Of a DNA stretch of 64,000 bases, positions 44,244 to 53,768 are shown piece after piece. The position numbers and the translations under genes are program-made. The stretch's first letter is position 1; the number at the start of each line of letters is the position of its first letter. The DNA comes from Algoriphagus boseongensis (GTDB lineage: Bacteria; Bacteroidota; Bacteroidia; Cytophagales; Cyclobacteriaceae), in assembly GCF_004362805.1 (NCBI RefSeq), contig NZ_SNYF01000008.1, positions 124,001 to 188,000 of the forward strand, in the 5' to 3' direction. Below the pieces are notes generated by a model, which saw only the letters and a program-made list of their open reading frames with translations, had not been told where the DNA came from and did not search any database.

Positions 44244-44705
44244 TCAGGGACTTAAAACCAACACTTTTTCAAAGCAAACACTCCCTTCTACACCTTCGTA
44301 CTGACCGTAATTGGGTGTGCGTTTGTAGCCGGATTTTTGGTAGAGTCCGATCGCATCGGCCATGTCATCTCCTGTTTCCAAAACACATTTTGCCATTCCC
44401 AATTCTTCGGACCATTTTTCCAATTCTTGTAAAACCGCCCCTGCAATTCCCTTTCCTCGGAATTCCGGAAGAACAAACATGCGTTTGACTTCCATGGAGT
44501 ATTCATCAAATTTCTTAATCGCGCCACAGCCAACGGCCTTGTCATCCAAATAGGCAACGACTACATGTTGGATTAGGTCAATTTTATTGAATTGGGAATA
44601 AAAGTCATTGCTTTCCCCATTTCGGATGGCGAGATACTGATCCAATTTGGAAACCAGCATTTGAAAATCAGGATTTTCGGAAGTGGCGCGGATTGTTTTC
44701 ATCAT
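44244..44705 (-). CDS. GNAT family N-acetyltransferase
   Basis: 153 residues of the GNAT fold. VKRMFVLPEFRGKGIAGAVLQELE holds the acetyl-CoA pyrophosphate loop (R-G-K-G-I-A). The later strand and Tyr region (DAIGLYQKSGY) is typical. It is cytoplasmic, acceptor unknown. Its tandem ATG (44705 or 44702) follows directly on the stop of the small membrane protein gene, so the two form an operon. Confidence 0.9.
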   Translation of the reverse strand: MMKTIRATSENPDFQMLVSKLDQYLAIRNGESNDFYSQFNKIDLIQHVVVAYLDDKAVGCGAIKKFDEYSMEVKRMFVLPEFRGKGIAGAVLQELEKWSEELGMAKCVLETGDDMADAIGLYQKSGYKRTPNYGQYEGVEGSVCFEKVLVLSP

Positions 44706-45083
44706 TTACCAAATACCTTCTTTTTTCATAGCGAGATAGGTCCAAACTCCTCCTGCAAAATCAATCGCTCCAAAAATCAGCATTACAGGTTCCATCATTT
44801 CTAGATAAACAAAAACTGAAAAGAAAATGATGATGGTACAACGGATAAATGCGGTGACCTTGAATATGATTGAGAGTTGGTGTTTTACCGCAACGATATA
44901 GTAAACTGAGAGTGCGATGAGTAATATTCCAGCCAAACGAATCCAAATTTCACTCGTGTTTTCTACCCCGATGAGCGATAGAAACAGATTAGGGATAAAC
45001 AAGAGAGTTAACCCAACTAGAGTAAGGTAGATGCCAAAATAAAATACGGATTTAGCAGAAGGGGTCATGGGGTTCTTTGTCAA
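44706..45083 (-). CDS. Small four-helix membrane protein
   Basis: 125 residues (or 120 from the second ATG) with four hydrophobic helices, starting FYFGIYLTLVGLTLLFIPNLFL. I recognise no family with certainty; similar proteins are annotated as hypothetical membrane proteins. It is directly coupled to the GNAT gene. Confidence 0.72.
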   Translation of the reverse strand: MTKNPMTPSAKSVFYFGIYLTLVGLTLLFIPNLFLSLIGVENTSEIWIRLAGILLIALSVYYIVAVKHQLSIIFKVTAFIRCTIIIFFSVFVYLEMMEPVMLIFGAIDFAGGVWTYLAMKKEGIW

Positions 45084-45314
45084 TGTTTTAAAACCGAATA
45101 AACTAAATGAGATACCTAATCCACTTTTCTCTGATAAACCAATTGCCGCATTTTATCATGAAAATGGGGATCAAATGCCCGATTTGGATCCATTTTGGAG
45201 AATAATCTGATCTATCAAACTAGGAAATAAAGCAAGGTTAACCAAGGATGAGAATTCTATTTAGTAAATAATAGAATAAATCAAGCTCAAATTGTTTTGG
45301 ATTAAAACTAAAAA

Positions 45315-45341
45315 GGCCCGGAAGTCTAAGACTTTCGGGCC
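45315..45341 (-). terminator. Rho-independent terminator (minus strand)
   Basis: A 13-position G/C-rich stem with one mismatch (45315-45327 with 45329-45341) is followed on the minus strand by a T-rich tract. It ends the NTF2-like gene transcript at 45364. Confidence 0.8.
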
Positions 45342-45363
45342 GATTTTATGCTTTTAATGATTT

Positions 45364-45759
45364 CTATAGTTGAGGTTCTGTTTTGTTAAACATATACCTG
45401 GCGATTTTCCAATCCCCATTTACTTTCTCAAATACAAAGAGTTCTCGATTGGCTTCCGCAACTGTATTCCCAGTTGCATGAATTAGGGTGGTTCCTTTGG
45501 AGCTGGTCACTGCAAAAGCCATATTTCCTTCCACCTGGATTTCTTCGATATAGAATTCGATATTCAACTGAATGTTAGAAAATACAAATTCATAAGATCT
45601 CAAAATCGCCTCTGAGCCAATGCCTGAGGGAGCTTCAGAAGGCATGAAAATCCCATCTTTGGTATATAGAGATTGAGCCAATTTCGCATCTGAAGTGTTC
45701 AATGATTTTTTGTATTCACCCAAAAGGGTTTCGATTTTTTCTTTTTCTAGCTTTTCCAT
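45364..45759 (-). CDS. SgcJ/EcaC-type NTF2-like protein (DUF4440)
   Basis: 131 residues of the NTF2 fold: LAQSLYTKDGIFMPSEAPSGIG, then a central sheet and REL/VFEKVNGDWKIARYMF at the end. No signal peptide. Members bind small hydrophobic ligands; no catalytic dyad is confirmed. It is the last of three minus-strand genes with NmrA and Crp/Fnr, gaps of 70 and 94 bases, and may be co-transcribed. Confidence 0.82.
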   Translation of the reverse strand: MEKLEKEKIETLLGEYKKSLNTSDAKLAQSLYTKDGIFMPSEAPSGIGSEAILRSYEFVFSNIQLNIEFYIEEIQVEGNMAFAVTSSKGTTLIHATGNTVAEANRELFVFEKVNGDWKIARYMFNKTEPQL

Positions 45760-45829
45760 GATTGCTGAGGTTTAAGTTGTTTTTGTTTTTCAGAATTCAT
45801 CAGGGTATTTCCAGCCCTGTAGACTCAGA

Positions 45830-46708
45830 TTACTTGTTTTCCTTGATCCAATCTTTCAAGGATTTAAACTCTTCCGTTGCGATTTCATTAGCCAGTTGGA
45901 TCCTTTCTGAAGAATCTGGCCCCATATACTGATAGGAGTCGAAGTAGGAAAACATTTGAGCTATCTCTTCTGCTCCTTCAAAAAAGGTAGAAAAGACTTC
46001 TGCAGGGACTTCATTGAAAGTGTATTCTTTGCCATTCTCTTTAAATGCCAAGATCACATCCTGAAAACTGTTTAATTCTGTCGCCAAGGCTAAGTAGATT
46101 CCCTTTCCTACTTTTTCCGGATTCAAAAAGGCTCCTGCTACTACCTTCCCCAAATCATGAATGTCAGCCATATGGATGACCTTCTTCGAAACATGAATGG
46201 GAAGAGTCCATCCTAGAGATCCATCTTGCTGGGTTTGGGCACCCAACTGACCTGTCAAATTTTGAAAGTAAAATGGAGGTTGAACAAAGGTGTAATTTTC
46301 AAACCCGGCATCGATTACAAGCTGGTCTACTTCAGCCTTGCCTGTGAAGTGGGGAACTTCAAATTTCCCATTGCTTATTTTTTCCACATTGGGCAAAGTG
46401 GACCAGATAAAATGATTCACCTTGGCATTCTTTGCAGCCTGAATGGCGATTTTTCCTTGTGCCTTTTCATCAGCTCCCTCCCAAAAATTGGTGACCACAA
46501 AAACCCCATATGCCCCTTCAAAAGCTTGGGTTAAAGAATCTAAATCTTTCAGGTCACCTTGGACAACTTCGTCTGCGTTGCCTTGATAGTTTGAGGGGTT
46601 TCTGGTTATTGCTCTTACCGTAAATGAACCTTCCTTTTTCAGTGCATCTACAACCCCTTTTCCCTGAAGACCTGTGGCACCTACTACTGCGATTATTTTC
46701 TTTTCCAT
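45830..46708 (-). CDS. NmrA-like NAD(P)-binding protein
   Basis: 292 residues of the atypical SDR fold. The nucleotide loop is VVGATGLQGKGVVDAL at the N-terminus, followed by RAITRNPSN, which reads the phosphate of NADP(H). VVQGDLKDLDSL and FVVTNFWEG are the next two family strands. NmrA-type proteins sense redox cofactors or reduce quinones and small carbonyls. The gene lies in line downstream of the Crp/Fnr regulator, which may control it. Confidence 0.88.
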   Translation of the reverse strand: MEKKIIAVVGATGLQGKGVVDALKKEGSFTVRAITRNPSNYQGNADEVVQGDLKDLDSLTQAFEGAYGVFVVTNFWEGADEKAQGKIAIQAAKNAKVNHFIWSTLPNVEKISNGKFEVPHFTGKAEVDQLVIDAGFENYTFVQPPFYFQNLTGQLGAQTQQDGSLGWTLPIHVSKKVIHMADIHDLGKVVAGAFLNPEKVGKGIYLALATELNSFQDVILAFKENGKEYTFNEVPAEVFSTFFEGAEEIAQMFSYFDSYQYMGPDSSERIQLANEIATEEFKSLKDWIKENK

Positions 46709-46802
46709 TTTGTATTGCTTTTAAGTTTATGAACAATACAAAGTTGAGCAAAGGCCGATTGGCTTACCTATGGAGTAGTTTAAGAAAGAGTCTTAAGGTA
46801 GA

Positions 46803-47384
46803 TTAAGATTCCGAAAGTTTTTTTCGAATGGTGCTGAGGAATTCTGGGGTCACACCGAGATAGGATGCAATTTGGACATTGGAAATACGATTGAAAAAGT
46901 AAGGATAGCGCTTGACAAAATCCAGGTAGCGATCTTCGGCGGTGGAACTGATGTTTTGCAAAATTCTTCGTTGGGCGCTGACCAGGGCATTCTCAGTCAA
47001 TACCCGGAAAATTCGGTCAAATTTGGGATACGCTTCAAATAGTCTCAACTGATCTTCTTTCTTGATCTGAAGAATAACAGAATTCTCCAGAGCCTCTACG
47101 GTAAGCTTGCTTGGCTCCTCGGAATGGAAACTGCCAATGTCCCCAATCCACCAATTTTCAATGGCAAACTGCAGGTTATGCTCTTTTCCATTAGGATCGA
47201 TTAAGTACATTTTGAAGCAGCCTTCCACCACATAAGTGTAGTGCTTGCAGATATCCCCTTCCTGAAGAATAAACTGTCTTCGCTTTATTCTCCTTTCTTG
47301 GTAAACCTCTTCCAAAGCGTTTTTTTCTTCCTCGTTGAGGGGGAGAATTTGGTCGAAGTAGTTTATTAGGGGGGTAATGTTCAT
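46803..47384 (-). CDS. Crp/Fnr family transcriptional regulator
   Basis: 193 residues. A cyclic-nucleotide-binding-like beta barrel (about 20-120) precedes a winged helix-turn-helix (about 145-190: ISNVQIASYLGVTPEFLSTIRKKL). The cAMP-contact Arg of the phosphate cassette is not evident (the region reads GDIGSFHSEEPSKL), so it may answer a different signal. No iron-sulfur cysteines of the FNR type are present. This matches the short Crp-like regulators common in Bacteroidota. Likely targets are the NmrA and NTF2-like genes downstream. Confidence 0.88.
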   Translation of the reverse strand: MNITPLINYFDQILPLNEEEKNALEEVYQERRIKRRQFILQEGDICKHYTYVVEGCFKMYLIDPNGKEHNLQFAIENWWIGDIGSFHSEEPSKLTVEALENSVILQIKKEDQLRLFEAYPKFDRIFRVLTENALVSAQRRILQNISSTAEDRYLDFVKRYPYFFNRISNVQIASYLGVTPEFLSTIRKKLSES

Positions 47385-47673
47385 TTTATCTTAACAAATT
47401 GAGCCTGGATTAAAGAGGGGATGTCGTCATTAAACTTCTTCAGCTATAGCCATCTAAAATTGAAAACGAGGTCTAAGACCCAAAAGCTAAACAATAATTT
47501 ATGCCTTTCCTAAGCATGGATTTGGCTCTAAGGAAAAAAAAAAAGGAAAATTCGGATGATCTGCAGGAAAGCAAGAATTTACCTTGAGTCCAAGCCAAGG
47601 GGCCAAAAGGATTGAAAAATTAATGAATCCTCATTTCATGATTTTCAATTTCAACTAAATTGATTTTGATGCT

Positions 47674-48303
47674 TTACTGAGAATTTGTCTGGGTTTGGGG
47701 TTCAAAGTCCTCGAGACTCGTGAAATATTCTATCCCCAAAACCAAAATGATAAAGACCAGAAATGATACCTTTTGCATGATAGCCAATACTTCCCAGTCC
47801 CCTACACCAAACAAGAATAAGGTAGAATAGAATATCAGCAAACTAACAATACACAAAAACTTAAATCCCAAAAGTCTGCTCCTTAGGACAAAGACAGTGA
47901 TATAAAAAAGTCCTAGCATAGTCAGTGTACTGGAGACAGTCACCATGATATCGTGTAGTTCGGTTGCGATCAGAAAAGTAAAAAGCATATTGAACAAGCC
48001 CACAGACTTCAACACTAAGGCAGCGTGTTTTTGAGGTATTTTTTGGGAGGTGTGAAGAAAAAAAAGTCCATATCCAATGGAATTAAAAATCATGCCGATC
48101 AGGGCCCAGATTCTGGAAGGGTTTGCTGCTCCATTTAGGGCATTTTCTAAAAACAAATTGCTGAAGAAATTCTTGGACCAGTCAAAGCCTTCGGAATTCT
48201 CATCGAGAATTGAGCCTCCTGGATAAAGAAAAGTAGCAATCAGCAAAAAAATAGTCGAAATGAGAATGCAGATTAGCACGGAATACTTTTGAAAAAATGG
48301 CAT
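47674..48303 (-). CDS. DUF998-like membrane protein
   Basis: 209 residues with six hydrophobic helices. The segment FLYPGGSILDENSEGFDWSKNFFSNL near the first loop follows the pattern of DUF998-type proteins. No function is known. It stands between gaps of about 290 and 170 bases; no partner is visible. Confidence 0.7.
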   Translation of the reverse strand: MPFFQKYSVLICILISTIFLLIATFLYPGGSILDENSEGFDWSKNFFSNLFLENALNGAANPSRIWALIGMIFNSIGYGLFFLHTSQKIPQKHAALVLKSVGLFNMLFTFLIATELHDIMVTVSSTLTMLGLFYITVFVLRSRLLGFKFLCIVSLLIFYSTLFLFGVGDWEVLAIMQKVSFLVFIILVLGIEYFTSLEDFEPQTQTNSQ

Positions 48304-48473
48304 CTAATTTTGATAGGTTAGGGGAGTTTCAAAATACTTTTTCTGGACGGGAAACCAACAAAAATAGACTTCCTTCTCCCGAAAATTAACTCAAAATAAA
48401 AGGAGTTATTGTCTAAATCAAGAGATCGAAGACAGACTGAAGCATAGTCCTTGGATTCTATTTCTTGCATTTT

Positions 48474-48851
48474 CTACTTCCAAAAACCAAATACTCTTGT
48501 GAAAATCTTTCTATCCGCCAAAGCTGCTGCACCTGCACCCAAAGCATAAACCAGAATATCTACTGGATCGAAAACACTGGCCAAAGCGTAAATCCCAAAG
48601 TACTGCAGGATTTCGGAGGTCGTACAAAGGATAAACACTGCGCTGGCTTTGACATACCAATTTTGAAGGAGCTCCAGTTGATCCTCCATCAGGATTAGCA
48701 GAAAGTAATAGCCAAAAGGAATGGCAAAATCCGCAAAGTAGCTGTGGTACATTTTTTTTCCCGCATCCCCTAGCCAATCAGAAGGACCGATAATAAAAAT
48801 GCTTGCGATCAGCAGCATGATCAAGAGGACTATTGGTTTTTTACTTTTCAT
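48474..48851 (-). CDS. VanZ-like small membrane protein
   Basis: 125 residues with four hydrophobic helices. TSEILQYFGIYALASVFDPVDILVYALGAG holds the Glu and Asp spacing seen in VanZ-like proteins, and the tail is basic. Function is unknown. The assignment to VanZ-like is tentative because the protein is short. Confidence 0.65.
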   Translation of the reverse strand: MKSKKPIVLLIMLLIASIFIIGPSDWLGDAGKKMYHSYFADFAIPFGYYFLLILMEDQLELLQNWYVKASAVFILCTTSEILQYFGIYALASVFDPVDILVYALGAGAAALADRKIFTRVFGFWK

Positions 48852-48999
48852 TTAATCAATCGGCTGATCAGTTTTGCCTCGAGTTCAGGTACGTTATATT
48901 GAAAATTTTCTGGGAATTCTAGTCCAAGGAATAAAATCCAGAGGATCATAAAGAAGCAAATAATTTTCCGATCTTACAGCAGATCAAATACCTAAACAG

Positions 49000-49755
49000 A
49001 TGTTCAACTTTTTCAGAAAGCTTCGGCAAAGCCTTTTTTCCAATGGATCTGCCTTCAAATACCTCAGCTATGCAATCGGGGAAATTATCCTGGTAGTCAT
49101 TGGGATATTCATTGCAATCCAAGCCAATAATTGGAATGTGGAAAGAAACTCTCAAAAAGAGCTGAAGCAAAGTCTGGAAAAACTGCTTGTAAATTTGAAA
49201 CAGGATTCAGTCACCATTCAGCTTGATATTGCAACCAATAAAGAGATCGTCAATAGTTTAGACTCCAGCCTGATAATTTTAAAGGCACCAGATAGATTCA
49301 CGAAAAAAGAATTTTCCAGCAAGCTTTTTACGGTAAATCAAACTACACATTTGGAAATTGAAAAAAGTACTTTCACCAGCCTTTCCGAAACCGGTAAGCT
49401 AGCTTCGATTTCAAATGGGCAATTATTGGACTTCATCATCAATTACTATAATAGGGAGTATTTTTTGAGTATTGAGGACGCCATTATCAATCATACCCGA
49501 GAGATTATTCGTCCCTATTTAATGGGCTTTGATTTTATCCTGATGGATGCTCCTGATTTGGAAGGCATAGATGAGGTTTCAAAATTTACAATTCCCTCCA
49601 AATCCATTCAAGATTATGCTTCAGATGCACGAATTGTAAATGGGATCCGATTCAAGATTTTTTTGCACACCAGGGTAATGAATGCCTATCGGTATAAATT
49701 GGAAGAGAATAATGCTTTGATCCAGATGGTGAAGGAAGAAATCGGTAAGGAGTAG
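49000..49755 (+). CDS. DUF6090 family protein
   Basis: 251 residues. The N-terminus MFNFFRKLRQSLFSNGSAFKYLSYAIGE leads into one membrane helix (EIILVVIGIFIAIQANNWN), then a long helical domain. This is the DUF6090 pattern common in marine Bacteroidota, function unknown. Most of the protein probably lies outside the cytoplasm. It is a single plus-strand gene converging with the small gene at 49769. Confidence 0.82.
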   Translation: MFNFFRKLRQSLFSNGSAFKYLSYAIGEIILVVIGIFIAIQANNWNVERNSQKELKQSLEKLLVNLKQDSVTIQLDIATNKEIVNSLDSSLIILKAPDRFTKKEFSSKLFTVNQTTHLEIEKSTFTSLSETGKLASISNGQLLDFIINYYNREYFLSIEDAIINHTREIIRPYLMGFDFILMDAPDLEGIDEVSKFTIPSKSIQDYASDARIVNGIRFKIFLHTRVMNAYRYKLEENNALIQMVKEEIGKE

Positions 49756-49768
49756 CTATTGATTCTCC

Positions 49769-50020
49769 CTATATGAATTTCCTTTTCTTTAATTCCTCAT
49801 TGACATCTTTGGAGCGATAGCCCGGACCCTTGATCAACTTATAGGCAAGGAATAAGGGGATGAGGGTCAAAAAACCAAGGGCATTATTTATCGCACTGTA
49901 GATTACAATTCCAATTAGAAATCCAATCAGGACTGCATGATAAATGGAACTTGATTTCACCTTTTTTGCCAAGTCCAGCAATTCCTGCTCAGTTAATTCG
50001 GATAGTTGTTTTTGTTCCAT
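49769..50020 (-). CDS. Small two-helix membrane protein
   Basis: 83 residues: a polar helix (SELTEQELLDLAKKVK), two hydrophobic helices, and a basic tail. The family is not recognised. It is called as a gene because the frame is membrane-protein-like, and its composition fits the neighbours. Confidence 0.62.
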   Translation of the reverse strand: MEQKQLSELTEQELLDLAKKVKSSSIYHAVLIGFLIGIVIYSAINNALGFLTLIPLFLAYKLIKGPGYRSKDVNEELKKRKFI

Positions 50021-50171
50021 GGTTTGAAAAGTAGGTTAAAGAAAATGGCAGACTTGCGAGTTGACCACCTGTTCAGAAATTTAGTAATTATTGGGTTAAG
50101 GTTTTGGATTCGAGATTTCCAATGGTTTTTCCTTTCCTTTTTCTAATTTGAAACCTGCAAACCCAAAACCT

Positions 50172-51698
50172 ATGAAAAACCTATATGCCTTCTTGGCTTT
50201 GATCCTCCTTTTTTCCTGCCAGCCTAAGACCGAAACCCAAACGGAACCTATTCACGAGCCCTCCAAGCCCAGAACAATAGTCACCACCGATGGAGAGATT
50301 GACGATGTGGATTCCTTTATCCGGATGTTGCTTTACGCAAATGAGTTTCGGATCGAGGGTTTGATTTATTCTTCTTCCATGTGGCATTACAAAGGAGATG
50401 GAAAGGGAACCCTTTTCACTTCCGAGATGGAAATGACCAAAAATATGTACGGGGCAAAGACTGACTTGCGTTGGCCGGGAGTGGAATGGATGAATCCCCT
50501 TCTGGATGCTTATGCTGAAGTGTATCCCAAACTAAGTCAGCATGCAGAAGGATTTCCAACTGCAGATTACCTGCGCTCTATAGTTCGGGTGGGAAATATT
50601 GATTTTGAAGGGGAAATGGAAGTGGATACCGATGGTTCGGACTTTATCAAAACCAAACTTCTGGATGAGGATATGGAGCCAATTTATCTCCAGGTTTGGG
50701 GTGGGACGAACACCATTGCCAGAGCTTTGAAATCCATAGAAGATCAATACAAGAATACTCCGGAATGGCAATCCATTTACCAAAAGGTAGTGGACAAGGC
50801 GATCATCTATGCGATTTTGGATCAGGATGCTACCTATAGAAAATATATCGCTCCTAACTGGCCAGACTTGAAGATCTATTACAATTCCAGCCAATTTTGG
50901 TGCTTTGCCTATGCTTGGAAAAGGGCAGTTCCTGAATCCCAGCATTACCTATTTGAAGGGAAGTTTATGGGAGAGGAAATTATCAATAACCACGGACCTC
51001 TGCTCAAGCAATATTATAGCTATGGAGATGGACAAAAGCAGGAAGGAGATGATGAGCATATCCACGGAGATCCGACCAAATTGGTCAATGCCCAATGGGG
51101 TACTTTTGGGGTCTATGATTTTATCTCCGAGGGAGACTCTCCTGCCTATTTGCACTTGATTAATGTCGGACTGGATAATTTGGATCATCCCGAGTGGGGA
51201 GGATGGGGTGGACGGTTGGTGCAGTCCACTGAGCAACCTAACCGTTGGGAAGATGGAAAAGGAGTTTTGGACTACAGCCCATTCAAAGATACCCTGGATG
51301 CTACCTATCCACAGGTTCGCTGGCTGGAGGCTGTCCAACAAGACTTTGCAGCCCGAGCCGATTGGTGTGTGAAAGATTTTGCTGAGGCAAATCATCCTCC
51401 GGTGGTCAAAGCCCTTGGCACTTCAAGACTTTTAGCCAAGCCGGGAGAAAACTTGACTTTAGAAATTGAAACCTCCGATCCGGATGGGGATACTTTGGAA
51501 ACCAAATTTTGGATTTACAAAGAGGTGGGTACTTATTCAGGAGAGGCAAATATTGCGGTCGAAGGGAACCAAGCCAAGGTTCAATTAGATGCTCAGTCCA
51601 CTGGAACTTTGCATGTGATCGCCGAAGTAAAGGACAATGGTATTCACCCGATGACTAGGTATGTGCGATTTGTGGTGGATGTGAAGTCTTCCAATTAA
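50172..51698 (+). CDS. DUF1593 nucleoside-hydrolase-like lipoprotein
   Basis: About 508 residues with lipobox LLFSC. The Asp-rich N-terminal motif TTDGEIDDVDSF (near 37) resembles the calcium site of nucleoside hydrolases, and the N-terminal about 330 residues follow that fold. A C-terminal beta-sandwich (about 410-505) is the DUF1593 tail, sometimes called cellulose-binding. An upstream in-frame ATG at 50148 lacks the signal and is rejected. It is periplasmic or surface-exposed, and the substrate is probably a glycoside. The sulfatase gene starts 21 bases downstream, so they are likely one operon. Confidence 0.86.
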   Translation: MKNLYAFLALILLFSCQPKTETQTEPIHEPSKPRTIVTTDGEIDDVDSFIRMLLYANEFRIEGLIYSSSMWHYKGDGKGTLFTSEMEMTKNMYGAKTDLRWPGVEWMNPLLDAYAEVYPKLSQHAEGFPTADYLRSIVRVGNIDFEGEMEVDTDGSDFIKTKLLDEDMEPIYLQVWGGTNTIARALKSIEDQYKNTPEWQSIYQKVVDKAIIYAILDQDATYRKYIAPNWPDLKIYYNSSQFWCFAYAWKRAVPESQHYLFEGKFMGEEIINNHGPLLKQYYSYGDGQKQEGDDEHIHGDPTKLVNAQWGTFGVYDFISEGDSPAYLHLINVGLDNLDHPEWGGWGGRLVQSTEQPNRWEDGKGVLDYSPFKDTLDATYPQVRWLEAVQQDFAARADWCVKDFAEANHPPVVKALGTSRLLAKPGENLTLEIETSDPDGDTLETKFWIYKEVGTYSGEANIAVEGNQAKVQLDAQSTGTLHVIAEVKDNGIHPMTRYVRFVVDVKSSN

Positions 51699-51719
51699 GC
51701 TATCCGAATTTTTGGCACC

Positions 51720-53288
51720 ATGAAAAAATCAATCTTCTTTTCCTCTTTCCTAGTTCTTTTGTTTTCGCTTGTGCTGCAGGCAAATGGACAAGAGAAAAAG
51801 CCCAATATTCTGTTCATTTTAGTGGATGATCTGGGGTATCATGACTTAGGAATCACAGGAAGTAAATTTTATCTGACTCCCAATATTGACCGACTTGGAA
51901 ATGCCTCTTACAGATTTACTCAAGGCTATACCAATTCTCCGGTTTGCAGCCCTGCAAGAGCAAGTCTCATGACAGGAGTCACTCCGGCTATCCATCATAT
52001 CACGGATTGGATAGGAGCTGCTGAAGGAGAGGAATGGAGAAAAGCAGGTCGATTTACCAAACTCCTTCCACCAAGCTACGAACATCACTTGGATCATGCG
52101 GCTTTGACTTTGCCTGAGGCCTTAAAAGCGGCTGGGTATGAGACTTTTTTTGCCGGGAAATGGCATTTGGGTTCTGAGGGTTCTTATCCTGAAGATCATG
52201 GGTTCGATACCAATATTGGTGGATATGAGTCAGGAAGCCCAATGGGTGGGTATTTTGCCCCATACCAAAATCCTAAACTAGTCCAAGGTCCAGATGGGGA
52301 AAATCTCAGCATGCGCCTTGGTAATGAGACTGCCAGATTTATTGAAGGAAAGCACGACAAACCCTTTTTCGCCATGCTTTCCTTTTATGCAGTCCATAGT
52401 CCAATTCAGACTACAGAAGAAAAGTGGAAAAAATATAGAGACCGAGCCGAGGCCGCTGGCTTGACTGATCAGGGCTATGAAATGGAAAGAAGATTGCCGA
52501 TTCGGGTGGTTCAAGATAATCCCGTGTATGCAGGATTGGTGGAGGTCATGGATGAGGCAGTCGGTCGGGTTTTGGAGGCTTTGGAGAAAAGTGGAGAATT
52601 AGAAAACACGCTGATCGTATTCACTTCTGATCATGGTGGAGTAGCCTCTGGGGATAATTATTCCACCTCCAATCTTCCCCTTCGAGGCGGAAAAGGCTAC
52701 CAATGGGAGGGAGGACTTCGGGTTCCTTTTTTTATTAAAATGCCAGGTCAAACTTCAGGAAAGGAAATGGCCACACTTGCACAAGGGATGGATCTTTACC
52801 CGACTTTATTGGATGCTGTGGGAGTGAAAATTCCAGAAGGATTGGAAGGAATTAGCATGATCCCAGCAATTAATCAAAAGCAAGTAATTTCTAGAAATCT
52901 CTATTGGCATTATCCGCATTATGGCAATCAGGGAGGGGACCCAAGTTCTATAATTCGTCAAGGAGACTGGAAGCTGATTTATTACTGGGAGGATGGACAT
53001 CAAGAGCTTTACAATTTGAAAAGTGATCCTCAGGAGCAGGTGGATTTAGCATCTAAAGAGCCTGCGGTGGTTCAGAAGCTATCTGGTGAGTTGATGACAT
53101 ACCTGGAAAAGACTAATGCAAATAAACCTCAGGTGGATCCGGAATACGATCCAGTAAAGGAAAAGGCGTATCTGGAAAAGGTTAAGAATGAGCGCTGGCC
53201 AGAACTGGAAAAAGCAAGAAAAGAAATCCTTCAGCCGGGCTGGCAGCCTGATCCTACTTGGTGGGGAAGTAAGGTGACTAAGGACTAA
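51720..53288 (+). CDS. Sulfatase, formylglycine type
   Basis: 522 residues with a signal peptide (QANGQ). The metal motif is ILVDDLGY (Asp36, Asp37). The signature CSPAR starts at Cys76, which is converted to formylglycine. TSDHGG near 302 and the C-terminal domain with DPQEQVDLA are typical. It removes sulfate from a glycan in the periplasm, in an operon with the DUF1593 protein. It is not closely similar in motif to the other sulfatase (CAASR), so the two probably act on different linkages. Confidence 0.9.
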   Translation: MKKSIFFSSFLVLLFSLVLQANGQEKKPNILFILVDDLGYHDLGITGSKFYLTPNIDRLGNASYRFTQGYTNSPVCSPARASLMTGVTPAIHHITDWIGAAEGEEWRKAGRFTKLLPPSYEHHLDHAALTLPEALKAAGYETFFAGKWHLGSEGSYPEDHGFDTNIGGYESGSPMGGYFAPYQNPKLVQGPDGENLSMRLGNETARFIEGKHDKPFFAMLSFYAVHSPIQTTEEKWKKYRDRAEAAGLTDQGYEMERRLPIRVVQDNPVYAGLVEVMDEAVGRVLEALEKSGELENTLIVFTSDHGGVASGDNYSTSNLPLRGGKGYQWEGGLRVPFFIKMPGQTSGKEMATLAQGMDLYPTLLDAVGVKIPEGLEGISMIPAINQKQVISRNLYWHYPHYGNQGGDPSSIIRQGDWKLIYYWEDGHQELYNLKSDPQEQVDLASKEPAVVQKLSGELMTYLEKTNANKPQVDPEYDPVKEKAYLEKVKNERWPELEKARKEILQPGWQPDPTWWGSKVTKD

Positions 53289-53326
53289 AAAAAAGGCTGC
53301 TTCAAGTATTTAAGCAGCCTTTTTTT
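53288..53326. terminator. Bidirectional rho-independent terminator
   Basis: A perfect 15-bp stem (53288-53302 with 53312-53326), with runs of A and T at the base, sits on the sulfatase stop and before the converging HopJ gene. Confidence 0.9.
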
Positions 53327-53339
53327 ATGCATTTTAAAA

Positions 53340-53675
53340 TTATTTGGCAGTCAGGGCATTTTGGTCAAAGTGGATTCCTTCCCAACCAAACTGGATAAAG
53401 TTTCTGATATTTTGGTGGTCTGTTCCTTGGGGATTTTCCAGTACATCCTTTCGGTAGTAATCTCCAAAAAGTACCAGAGTTTGTTCTTTGGTCAAGCCTT
53501 GAAGCTTTGCAAAGGAGAAGATTTTGCAACTCCCGTTGTTTTGCCCTGCCTCATTTACCGTATTTCCATTAGTAAATCGGGTAGGAGTAAAGTCATAATG
53601 GGAATCGATAAATGCGATTACTTCTGCGAATTGAACGCTTTGAGGGTCTTTTTCTAGTTGATCGAGGATATTCAT
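53340..53675 (-). CDS. HopJ-family protein
   Basis: 111 residues that match the HopJ family throughout: FIDSHYDFTPTRFTNG, then AGQNNGSCKIFSFAKL and LFGDYYR. The name comes from a plant-pathogen effector, but the family is widespread in free-living bacteria, with no secretion system implied. The function is unknown, probably cytoplasmic. Confidence 0.88.
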   Translation of the reverse strand: MNILDQLEKDPQSVQFAEVIAFIDSHYDFTPTRFTNGNTVNEAGQNNGSCKIFSFAKLQGLTKEQTLVLFGDYYRKDVLENPQGTDHQNIRNFIQFGWEGIHFDQNALTAK

Positions 53676-53768
53676 AGGCTGCGAAGATAGGTTTTCCTTA
53701 CCTCCTCTTCCAAAATCAACTTCCTCATTTAAACTTTAAAATTTAAAGGATAGCTGAGCTTGCCTATT

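Noticed and set aside
46803-47384. Crp/Fnr regulator as the direct cAMP receptor for the cyclase at 32139-37262
   Set aside because: The cyclic-nucleotide contact Arg is not evident and the gene lies about 9.5 kb away with unrelated neighbours.
47530-47552. A run of about twelve A bases in the spacer before the Crp/Fnr gene
   Set aside because: Simple homopolymer tract with no stem before it; not a terminator.
53340-53675. HopJ gene as a sign of a type III secretion system
   Set aside because: The family is common in bacteria without such a system and no injectisome genes are present.
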